DNA of 56,061 nt, taken from assembly GCF_000204055.1 (NCBI RefSeq), contig NW_006768893.1, positions 1-56,061 of the forward strand, read 5' to 3'. The notes below the pieces were generated by a model that saw only the letters and a program-made list of their open reading frames with translations, was not told where the DNA came from and made no database searches. Origin of the DNA: Melampsora larici-populina 98AG31. Its lineage: Eukaryota > Basidiomycota > Pucciniomycetes > Pucciniales > Melampsoraceae. Position numbers and translations under genes: made by a program. Below are positions 46,617-55,580 of the stretch, piece after piece. Within the stretch, counting starts at the first letter, position 1. Every line of letters begins with the position of its first letter.

Positions 46617-48462
46617 ATGTCAGCTCCATCCGGCCAGCCACTGTCTTCTCAAATCGCTTCTCAAAGCAATCGCACCCAACCGTACTCGTTGAACACTCCG
46701 AGGGGCAACAGTAAGCTGTTCTGCCCTGCGTCGGTCTGATTACGAGTGCGAATTGAAACACTTCACCATTCTCTGCAGAAACCCCAGCGGTTGGAACCGC
46801 CGGTTCTGCCAACCGCGCCGAGGCGCGAAGCATCCGAGGGCAAGGGTCTCAAGCCTTGATGAGAGGAAATGATGTTGTAAGTGCCGTCTCTCTCAACATC
46901 ATTGGTCTCCCTCCGGACATGATCACCTATTGGTTTTATGGTAGAACAACGACAGCGAGGGTCAAGCCAATCGCATAATCGATGCGATTACCGGATTATC
47001 GGCTAAGGTAGAAAAAGAGATGCTGGTCATGTGTGACAGCCTCCGTCAAGAGATTGAGGCCATGTCGAGCAAGGTCGATGAAGACATCGGCCAGTTGTCC
47101 CAACTGGTGGACGAACAGATCGCTTCGGTGTCAAACAAGCACCATGAGGACTTCATCACACTGTCCCACAAATTCGACCAAATGAACGAAGACCTCGCAG
47201 GTAATTTCGGTGGACCACCCAGTGGTGCTACTGCAGGCGCTGCTCCGGTATCAGTCGCGCCTGCGCTCCCTGCCCCCGTTTGGAACTATTCACCCGAGCT
47301 TAAAGTGCTTCCACTGCCACCTCTTTCGTTTTTAGGTGTCTTTTTTGCTCATTCGTTTTTCTCCTCTATCGTGTGTATGCAGAATCGGGTGGATGCTTTT
47401 GCATATCAATCGGTAGCGTTACCAAACATCGCCGCGTATACCAGACGTGAAGGCCCCAATGGCGCGGTGTTGGCCAATTCGTTGTTTGCCACCATTAAGG
47501 TAGGTCACATGTACATGATGATACGGCCTTATCTTCTCATTCTGATTGCTTACGTCTTTCGCGACACAGCGGGAAATCAGAAACATCCCAGGCACCTGGG
47601 CTACCGAACAGCTTCCTCCATTGGTTAATGGAGTCGCGGACGTTGGGGCAACCCAAAGGTACGCGACTCTCGTTAAGGATGCTGGGAAACACGCTCGAGA
47701 GCGTATGCACCTCTTAGTCAGTCGAACCTCCCCTCCTTCGTACCCTTTTTATACCCTCACTTTTTGAATTCTCTTTCTAATTACTGTGTGTTGTGGTACC
47801 CAGGTGTTGCACAACATCAAGGGGACCGTTGCAGGCACGGTGCCCTGCCTCAAAGTTCTCATCCATCGCGTGAGTCACTCTCGTCTATTTCGCTTATTTC
47901 GACCGAAACCACTGATCCCTGAGATTGTGTTCTCACTCGGCGTAGGTTGCCAAACACTGTGGTGACACCGCCGAGGGCCTTGACGATGAGGCTTATTGGG
48001 TCCACGCGCCTTACGAAACACGCCTCCGCATTGCCTATCTTGTGAGAAGTGTAACTCATTTAATAATCAGTTTGGGAGAGGTGCTGACTGGGTTTCTCTT
48101 GTTCCAGCGGCGCAAAGCTATACGCATATTTCAATCGCGCCGACGAGGCGGTGCCGGGGGTAATATCTGGGCGCGAGTGGACGCACAACTCGCCGCTTTC
48201 AGTGCTCAAGGGACCTTATATAGTTCCGCGTAAGTCCTTCAAGCACTGATTAGATTGTTTTGCAATACCCACTCAACAAAAACTTCGTTTCAGGTTTTAC
48301 AAGTTGATTTACGATCAAGATCGTGAAACCTTTAATGGCGAAACAATGTTTTCAGAGATTGACGAAGCGGAAAGATTTGATCTACCTTCAGAAGATGAGA
48401 TCCACGGCATGATGGAGCTTATTGAACAAGCAGGAGGCTCCTTGGTGGGAATGCTTAATTGA
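46617..48462 (+). CDS. Plavaka companion gene, copy 2 (function unknown)
   Basis: A multi-exon gene starting MSAPSGQPLSSQIASQ, downstream of the transposase. The N-terminus is Ser/Gly-rich, followed by a probable coiled coil (AITGLSAKVEKEMLVM, then MSSKVDEDIGQLSQLVDEQ and FDQMNEDLAG). An Ala/Pro linker leads to a conserved-looking C-terminal region: NRVDAFAYQSVALPN, ARERMHLLVLHNIKGT, CLKVLIHRVAKHCG, AYWVHAPYETRLRIAYLRRKAIRIF-type sequence, NIWARVDAQLAAF and SSAFYKLIYDQDRETFNGE. The last block matches copy 1 at 13844-16217. A nuclear partner of the transposase is a guess from position only. Exon limits at 47211-47650 are uncertain; I saw no forced stop. Confidence 0.6.
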
Positions 48463-49322
48463 TTCACGCCCTGCATTAGCGAATGGGAAATCTCGAGACT
48501 CCACTTGTTCCTTTCCTTTTTGTTTGTCTCTTTGGAGATCAAAGTTGTAGAGGAGATAGTATATCATCCATCCATTATGTGCCTTTTTGTAACCTCTTCT
48601 GCGAAATTCACAGGCTTTCATGCCCATCGCTCAACTCTCATGAACTGGATGTGGAGCTATTGCGCGCCGCGAATGGGCCTTTTTGGGCAGGTATTTTATT
48701 TTTATTTTTATTTTGGGGATTTGACCGACACCAAAAAAAGCCCAACAGCGGTCTTGTGGCCATTTATAGGCCTTCTCGTCCGCCAAAATTCCGCACAAGG
48801 CCGTTTGGCAGGTGGCGAGAGGCCGGCACTGGGCGTCTGTAAGGCGGATTGTTGACGCTTTACAGTGGTCACAATCCTGGCGAGCCAGAGACCGGTTTTC
48901 ACTGCGGAGAGAAGGGCGGTCTGAAGCCAGCCGGTATTGACCAGCCTCAGACGGTCAAGGTGCCTCCGTGGTGTAACAGTTCATGACACAGTCTCACAGT
49001 GACAGAGCTACAGATATGTAGACAAAGGGAAGCGGAAGGAACAAAGTTGCATAGGATATATCACGTGATGCTGAGATAGTGTGGCTGTATCATAAATCAA
49101 ACAAACCATTCGTCCTTTTGTTTTTTATTTATTTTTTTATTTCATTGCTTTAAGTGTTACTAGAGCCTTTCGGCTATTGAACACTGCATATGTTTTCCAG
49201 CACCGGTAAAACCCCTCTGGCTGTGTCAGGGGAAAGGTGAGCTGTTGGCTGTTTCATCTACTGTACATTTTTAACTGAGGAACATGCTGTGGCGCTAAAG
49301 GATGAGAGTGAGGAAAGGAAAA

Positions 49323-52300
49323 TCAGTCCTCTGGAGGATGCCTGTCTGTTGGCAGGGCTTCGTCTGCTATGTTGGCCCAGACCCAGCGACTTTTAAGCCG
49401 CCACGTTCTGTCGCAATAATGAGCTATAGCCTTGTACGCTATGGGTTTGTTTAGAATTGATGTGTTTAGTGGGAGGTTGAGAGCTTTGATATCTTTCTCG
49501 AGATGTTGTCGTTCTGTCTTGAACCTTACACACGTAAATAGGAAATGTTCTACTGACTCGACTCCTTCTTGGCAGTCGCAGCTTGGGTCTCGAATCTGTT
49601 CGAATTTGCTAAGATATTGGTTCAGATGTACATGTCCTGACCTTAGTTGTGTGATTACTCCAATAGAGTGTTTCTTGAGGGCTGAGATGTATTTTAAGTG
49701 GCATTTTTGTGATGGTTTTTGGCCGAGTCTTTTCAGGTCTTTTTCGTCAGTGATGTCGGAGTTTTTTGATCTCCACTCTTTTATCGCAGTTAAGAAACTA
49801 GCTGTGTTTGGTGTTGCTCTAAAAGTACTAGGTAACTTCGTGTTAGCTTTCTTGTTGGCTATCCTGTCCACCACTTCGTTGCCATGAACGCCAGCGTGGC
49901 CTGGACACCAACGGATGGTTACCTTCATTTCGGGGAAGGTTCTGTGTAAGTACGTTAAAAGTTTGTAAGTTTCTTTTCTATCGTCAAGAGTAGTAATAGG
50001 GAGTTTGTTTGATCTGAGATCTTTTATGACGCTTTGATTGTCCAACAGGATAGTTGTTCGTCTTGTGTGAATGGACGCAGTGCTTAACGCCATGGATAGG
50101 CCGATCTGGACCCCCCGATACTCCGCCTGGTATATACCGTGGGTTCTAGCGGTTCCTAGGTGTTCGGCATTCGATTTGTTGGTGTTCTTGCACCATGCGG
50201 CTGCCGCTGTTGTGCATTTTGGGATTCTAGAGCCGTCGGTGAAGATCACCAGGTGTTCTAGAGTTGCTGTTAGTTTGTTCGCATTGATTTTTGCCATTTC
50301 TTCGTTCTCTTGGATAATTGTTGAATAGTTCGTAGGTCTCATGAGGATATCTGAGGGGTCGAGTGGTATTTGGTGAATGAATTCCTCCAGCTCCTTGCTG
50401 ACTGGGTGTTGAAAGAACCGGTGGAACGGGTTGTGGTGGCTCTTAGGGTTTGAGTTCTGGGCCTGCTTCACAAACCCATGTATGGGGGAGTAAGAAGGTT
50501 TTGTTAGAGCGTTTGCCATAAAATTCATGACTTTGCTTTGAAGTCTAATTTTTGGAGGGATCATATTTGCGTCGTGTCGTAGAAAAACTGTCGGTGTTGA
50601 TGAAAGCGCTCCCAGAGCAGCTCTTGCGCACGTGTTGTCAATTGTAGAGAGGTCTTTGGTGAAGTATTGAGGCGGTTCGAAGGGCATCCATGCAGCGACC
50701 CCGTAGTCGAGTGCTGTGTGGATGGTTGTTGTGATCAAAATATTCATTAGTCGTGGTGAAATTCCCCACTCTGTTTTGGCTAGACTTGCTAAGAAACCTG
50801 CCCGCTGTCTGCCTTTTGCTAGGACATCTGTCCTGTGTTGTGAGAAAGTCAGTTTGTTGTCTAAGGTTATACCTAACCATCGTGCCTTGTCCTCCGGTGA
50901 GATGCTTTTCCGGTCTGCAAAGTTAATCGTGGGGGGATCCTCTAATGGTTTGGGGCTGTAAACGACCCAGAACGTTTTCTTCACGTCGAAGATTGCGCCG
51001 TGGTCTTTTGCCCAATTTTTCTGGCGAAAAGCCAATGTTTGCATGCGAGATTTGAGCTGGTGTTTGTCAGTTGCCGTGGTGAGAAGCACTACGTCGTCAA
51101 TGAAACCTAACGCTGTGGCCGTTTCAATCGAGTCAGTTATTTCTAGTAAAGTGTTATTGTAGAGGAGGTAAAGGAGAGGTGAGAGGGGAGAGCCCTGTGG
51201 TAGGCCGTGGGTTAGGTCAAAGGGCTTCGATTCGAATCCGTTGAATGAGAGGGTAGTTCGCTGATTTTCTAGGAAGTTGTTGAGGATGTTGATTGTTTGG
51301 CTATGGAAGCCTTTTTGTTCCAGTATTGCCAACAGTCTTGGGTGGTGGACCGATGGGAACGCCGATTTCACATCTGCAAAGAGAGCGCCTACAATGTTGC
51401 CTTTTGTCCACTCTCTACGTATCCAGGAGACTAGGTGTGTCAAAGCTTCATGACCAGACTTGTTAGGTCTGCCGCCGTAGTGGCCTTCGTGTAAGAGCTT
51501 CTTGCTTTCCACCTGTGCTGAAAGATGTTTTGTCAATAATTTCTCGTAAATCTTGCTCAGGGTGAGCAGCAGTGCTATCGGTCTGTAAGCCGACGCCGCT
51601 GTGTAATCTGGTTTTCCCGGCTTCGGGATCATGATAGTCTTGGCGACTTTCCAATCTTGTGGAATTAGTCCTAACTCGGAAATCTGTAGGAAAAGCGTTC
51701 TGACGTGAGTTTTAACCTGTTGCCAGACTTTACTCCATACCCAATTTGGTATCCTGTCTGCTCCCGGGGCTTTCAGAGGCGGAACACTTGTGATAACTGC
51801 TTTGATGTTTTCCTCAGTTAGGTACGAGAAGAAATCTGGCATTATAGCTTCGGTTGTTCGGGTTGCTGTGTCTATAGGAAAATTGAGAATTTCAGTATCC
51901 TCAATTCTGCAGGGTGCAGTAGCCACACAAGTTGTGTGGAAGAGAAGCTCAGCTTTTTCATCATTCGTTGAGCATATCTTTCCTGAGGTTTCTACAAGGG
52001 TGTTGACTAGAGGTGAAGGTTTTCTTCCTGAGGCAAACTTTTTCGCCTGAAATAGTGTTTCGTGTGTTAATGTTGAAAGGTACGTTTTCCAACTATCTTC
52101 CTTCAGTTTGTCAACTTTTTTGTTGAAGATGTTTCTAGCTTTCCGGTAGAGTAATTTGTTTTCATCTGATTTGTTCATTTTGAATTGGCGGTTAAGTTTT
52201 TGTGCTTCCTTCCTTAGTGGATCTAAGATTTCAGGCCTCCACCAGTGTTTGTGCTTTCCTGGTGGAGCCCTGTTTGGTGAATTGTTGTTGAGTGCGTTGA

Positions 52301-53222
52301 TTATGGTGTTTCGTAAGTTCCTGTCAAATTGGTCAATGTCGTCTTGTGAGGTAAGTCTTGTTACCTTTGGTAATGTTTTTCTCAGTTCCGTGAGTAAAGA
52401 CACTGTTTCTACCTTATTCCAATTTTTCCCCCTCGTGGGTTGGGAGTTGTCTTCGGTGTCGTTGTTGGGTTTCGTCGTGAAGGACGTTATTAGTGATTGA
52501 TGGTCGGAGAGATGATTGGTGATGTCGTCGTTGTCTACAAGGCATGTTTTGATTACATCGTCCATCTGTTCGTTTACCCAAACAAGGTCTATTGTCGTGC
52601 CTCGTGTGGTCATTGAGTTTAGGCCAAAGGTAGCTTGGCCTACTGGGGATCGTAACTGGAGGTCCCATTTTGACATGAGATCTATCAATTCGTCAGCTGC
52701 TTTGTTGGCGGTGTTGCTATGGATCGGGTTCCATACTGGTGAGTGCAAGTTGGAGTCTGTTACTACAATGGTTGGTAGCAGTTGGAGTGTGAGCGGTAAG
52801 TTTGTCATGAGGTCATTCCACGCGCTAAAGCCTGTAAAGCTCTTTGGCGTGTTGTATACATTACAGATGAGGAGTGTGAAATTGTTGATGGTGAGCGTGC
52901 ACGCTGCTACGTCTCGTGAGGGTTTAGAGATCGGGTTCAGTGCTGCCTGAAGATCCTTACGGATGTACAGGCATGCTCTGGGTCTTGAATCCTTGTGCTT
53001 TGTTGCGGGTGTTGGGCTGATAAGCGTCCAGTTGGTTTGATTAGGTGGGAGGTAATCGAGTCTATTGATGTGGGGTTCTTGTAGGGCTATAATTGAGAAA
53101 TCATTAGTTAGGCTGTGGTTAAATAGGGAATGCATTACATGTGGTGAGCGATGACAGTTGAGTTGTAAAATCGCCGCAGTGTCTTGTGATGTTATTATTT
53201 TTCGAAGACGATGTTCTATCAT
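49323..53222 (-). CDS. LINE ORF2: endonuclease-reverse transcriptase-RNase H
   Basis: 1299 residues, uninterrupted. Domains in order: AP-like endonuclease (LQLNCHRS, IIALQEPHI, VVTDSNLHSPVWN, LSDHQSL; about 15-245), reverse transcriptase (AYRPIALL, ADVKSAFPSVHH, GLPQGSPLSPLLY, catalytic GFIDDVVLL; about 480-790), RNase H (IFTDGSRIP, YQAEYRG, LLDNQSVI, CPGHAGVHGNEVVDRIA; about 1005-1145) and a C-terminal zinc motif (CDCQEGVESVEHFLFTC; about 1220-1240). The EN-RT-RNase H order and ORF1 with zinc knuckles fit the fungal Tad1 clade. All catalytic acids are present, so the protein should be active. The ATG overlaps the ORF1 stop as ATGA, suggesting translation by termination-reinitiation. Confidence 0.93.
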   Translation of the reverse strand: MIEHRLRKIITSQDTAAILQLNCHRSPHVMHSLFNHSLTNDFSIIALQEPHINRLDYLPPNQTNWTLISPTPATKHKDSRPRACLYIRKDLQAALNPISKPSRDVAACTLTINNFTLLICNVYNTPKSFTGFSAWNDLMTNLPLTLQLLPTIVVTDSNLHSPVWNPIHSNTANKAADELIDLMSKWDLQLRSPVGQATFGLNSMTTRGTTIDLVWVNEQMDDVIKTCLVDNDDITNHLSDHQSLITSFTTKPNNDTEDNSQPTRGKNWNKVETVSLLTELRKTLPKVTRLTSQDDIDQFDRNLRNTIINALNNNSPNRAPPGKHKHWWRPEILDPLRKEAQKLNRQFKMNKSDENKLLYRKARNIFNKKVDKLKEDSWKTYLSTLTHETLFQAKKFASGRKPSPLVNTLVETSGKICSTNDEKAELLFHTTCVATAPCRIEDTEILNFPIDTATRTTEAIMPDFFSYLTEENIKAVITSVPPLKAPGADRIPNWVWSKVWQQVKTHVRTLFLQISELGLIPQDWKVAKTIMIPKPGKPDYTAASAYRPIALLLTLSKIYEKLLTKHLSAQVESKKLLHEGHYGGRPNKSGHEALTHLVSWIRREWTKGNIVGALFADVKSAFPSVHHPRLLAILEQKGFHSQTINILNNFLENQRTTLSFNGFESKPFDLTHGLPQGSPLSPLLYLLYNNTLLEITDSIETATALGFIDDVVLLTTATDKHQLKSRMQTLAFRQKNWAKDHGAIFDVKKTFWVVYSPKPLEDPPTINFADRKSISPEDKARWLGITLDNKLTFSQHRTDVLAKGRQRAGFLASLAKTEWGISPRLMNILITTTIHTALDYGVAAWMPFEPPQYFTKDLSTIDNTCARAALGALSSTPTVFLRHDANMIPPKIRLQSKVMNFMANALTKPSYSPIHGFVKQAQNSNPKSHHNPFHRFFQHPVSKELEEFIHQIPLDPSDILMRPTNYSTIIQENEEMAKINANKLTATLEHLVIFTDGSRIPKCTTAAAAWCKNTNKSNAEHLGTARTHGIYQAEYRGVQIGLSMALSTASIHTRRTTILLDNQSVIKDLRSNKLPITTLDDRKETYKLLTYLHRTFPEMKVTIRWCPGHAGVHGNEVVDRIANKKANTKLPSTFRATPNTASFLTAIKEWRSKNSDITDEKDLKRLGQKPSQKCHLKYISALKKHSIGVITQLRSGHVHLNQYLSKFEQIRDPSCDCQEGVESVEHFLFTCVRFKTERQHLEKDIKALNLPLNTSILNKPIAYKAIAHYCDRTWRLKSRWVWANIADEALPTDRHPPED

Positions 53223-55277
53223 TTGGATAGGTTCATCTCGTTGTTGTCTTCGGGTGTCTCTATGACTACTAGCTTGGGCGAGCTGCTTGGATTATAGGGT
53301 CCGGCGCTTGCCGCAATCCTTGTAGGGCAAGACGGGCTGAATGGGTGGTGGATGATATCCACGGGATTGGTTGCAAAGAAAGTCTTGAGATTGGTGAGCG
53401 GCTCAAGTTTTACCTTTTTTCTCGCACATGCTGTGCATTTCATGTCAGTCTTACCTTTTTGGGGGCAATTGTGCGTGTGGTGTTTGTCTCCACACAGGGG
53501 GCAAAGAGGCTCTAAGGGGCACGATGGGGCGGTGTGCCCAGATTTTTGGCAGTTGTAGCATCTCGGAGGGGGTGGACCACTTTTGAACGTGAGGTGTTTC
53601 CCCCTACCGTGCCAGATCTTTGTGGTTACGCACTGCTGTACTTGCTCCTCGCTTCTCAATCCAATTAGGATGGAGGAGTGGCGCTTGTTAGGATCATCCA
53701 GAGCTTTTGGATTAAGCCACCGGACGAACAACATGTCATTGAGTAGACTTCCATTGCATGCTTGGAGCTCCTCACAGTGATCTTTTATATTTGGATCAAA
53801 AGTTGTGGAAATGCCGTTCACGATGATCTCGTGACGGGCTTCTTTCAAAGTCAAGTTTTTAGAGAAACCCTGCACCCATGTGCGTGGTAGAGCTCTAACT
53901 CTGGCTGCGAGTGCGGCGGATTCAAAGAACACATCGATGTCGTTTGATGGGTGGCGGCGTATGCTTTTGACCTCGATTATGGCCTCCTCGTCTGGTTTGG
54001 CTTTCATCTTGTAGGCCCTAAATACCACATTAAGCTCATGTATCACTTTAGCATTTGACAGGTCTGGACAATACCAGAACCGCTCCACAACATATAGCGG
54101 TATTGGAGCGGTATTGGAGCGGTTTTTACACCGCTATATTGACCACTATACGTAGCGGTGGCTCTGCTCCGCCATCCCAAGGCGAGAAAACCATTAGCGG
54201 TCTGACCGCTCCGATATGGGAAGGGTCTGAGGGCACTTCAATATGCCTTTTAGCCCTTATAGCAGCGATATATAGCGGTATCGGAGCGGTAAAATACCTT
54301 CCGCTCCAATACCTTGTGATATTTTTTTAAAAAAAAATATCGGTCAAGTATCGGTGATCTCATAGCGGTTACTCCGCTCCGATACCAAAATGGGTTGAAA
54401 TCCATAGCGTATCGGAGCGGTTCTGGTGTTGGTCTGGATGCGTGATGCTGGCACCCGGTTCGTGTGTTAAAGTGATGAAATTTGTTGATTTGGCTTTGAG
54501 GGGCTGTTTCGATGGATGCGTCTTTGCCTGGTTAGGTCTTGGGTTCGCATTGGAGTTGTTTGCTGGGGCATGTTTGGATGCAGCCAGCGCATATGACGGG
54601 GCCTGTGGTCCGCTGCGTTGATGCTGAACAGGTGGCCTGTTTGTTGATGAAGACAGTAGCTCTAGGATGGCGTCAAGCTTGTCGTCGGTCTCCTTACCTT
54701 TAAAGATAATCGATCGGGTCTTTTGTTGAGAGCCTGAGAGGGCTGCTGGGGTGGTGAAGTTGCGACGTGCGTCTTCGTACATGATCTGGTCGTAGACCGA
54801 TCCTGTCAAGATCAAGATGTCTGCCGCTGTTTCGACATCGACCGATACTTTCTGGGCTTTCTTCGATTTGTTGGCCAGGGGGAAGCCTGCCTTTACAACT
54901 TCCAGGAGTTTACCGACCATTTCCTTAAGAGATGGTGAATCGGCTCCTCCTGGGAACAAGTTCTGCATGCGGTTCGTCCTAGGACTCCCCGTTAATTCAG
55001 ATGCTTGATCTGTCGCGATGACTCCCGGGGTGTCTAGCCTGGAGCGTTTCTTAGCAAAACTTCCTAGGTCAGACGACTGGATCGATGGAGAATGGGTAAG
55101 GCCTTGACGAAGAGTTGCTTTGTCAAAGGCGAAGGGAGTTGGAGGTTCGGTCGGCTTGGGCCTGTCTTGAGGCTCAACCGGGTTAATAAACGCGTTGGAC
55201 GCGTCGCGAGTCGGTGAAGTGTTCTTTGGAACGCTCTGATCCTTCTTGCCTGGATCCGGCGCGTCGTCGACCTCCAT
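53219..55277 (-). pseudogene. LINE ORF1 (nucleic-acid-binding), broken by a hAT-derived MITE
   Basis: The N-terminal part (55277 to 54439) is hydrophilic (MEVDDAPDPGKKDQSVPKN, TSPTRDASNAF). The C-terminal part (54061 to 53219) has an RRM-like region (NVVFRAYKMKAKPDEEAI, VRALPRTWVQGFSKNL) and cysteine knuckles: CYNCQKSGHTAPSC, CPLCGDKHHTHNC and CTACARKK. ORF1 proteins bind element RNA and escort it. A 363-bp MITE with its 7-bp duplication splits the frame between HPD and LSNAK; without it the frame is continuous. The insertion adds stops, so this copy cannot make full ORF1. Confidence 0.85.
54069..54431. mobile_element. hAT-derived MITE, 363 bp
   Basis: The left end reads CAATACCAGAACCGCTCC and the reverse complement of the right end CAACACCAGAACCGCTCC, the same terminus as hAT 1 at 369. 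The 7-bp duplication gtctgga flanks it (54062-54068 and 54432-54438). The inside is full of atagcggt/ggagcggt motifs in both orientations, like the subterminal DNA of hAT 1. It has no coding capacity, so it depends on a hAT transposase such as that at 869-4183. Confidence 0.85.
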
Positions 55278-55580
55278 GTCGGCCGATGTCGCGTGTTGAA
55301 GGTGTTTTGAGAGCGTAGAAAAACTTAGGATAATGAAAATTTGAAATCTGGACGAGTACTTGCGCAGTCACGGACCGGGTCACGTGACTAGTTAGTAAAA
55401 CGTGGTAAGAAGTCAGATTCCTCCTTCGTCCTTTTGTTGACCATCTCAATTTCAAAGCGATGAGCTCGAACTCGTAAAATTCATTTATCATTTCATCAAC
55501 AATTCACCACCACATTCTCAGCACAGATATCTTCGAATCGAATTTAAGGAATCAAGCTCAAAGCTAAAAGAACTGTTATC

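Larger units (their letters stand above)
41099..48975 (+). mobile_element. Plavaka-like DNA transposon 2
   Basis: The left end reads TACACCACGGGGGGACTTTG and the right end in reverse complement TACACCACGGAGGCACCTTG, a good inverted repeat of about 20 bp; 41110-41220 and 48840-48960 are GC-rich. No target duplication is obvious (left flank aagtcc, right flank acagtt). The 7.9 kb element holds the transposase and then the companion gene in the same orientation, as in copy 1. Non-coding parts are 41119-41957 and 48463-48955. Confidence 0.7.
49123..55424 (-). mobile_element. Tad1-like LINE, full length with 14-bp TSD
   Basis: On the minus strand: 5' end near 55424, ORF1 (55277-53219), ORF2 (53222-49323), a short 3' UTR and an A-rich tail (T-rich at 49121-49145 on the plus strand). 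The 14 bases ttcgtccttttgtt flank it at 49109-49122 and 55425-55438, as expected for target-primed insertion. The element is full length; the only break is the MITE in ORF1. The 133 bp between Plavaka-like element 2 and the LINE (48976-49108) hold nothing recognisable. Confidence 0.85.

Noticed and set aside
52156..52500. Plus-strand frames opposite LINE ORF2 (49432-52950)
   Set aside because: They lie inside the intact 1299-codon ORF2 on the other strand and show no conserved motif.
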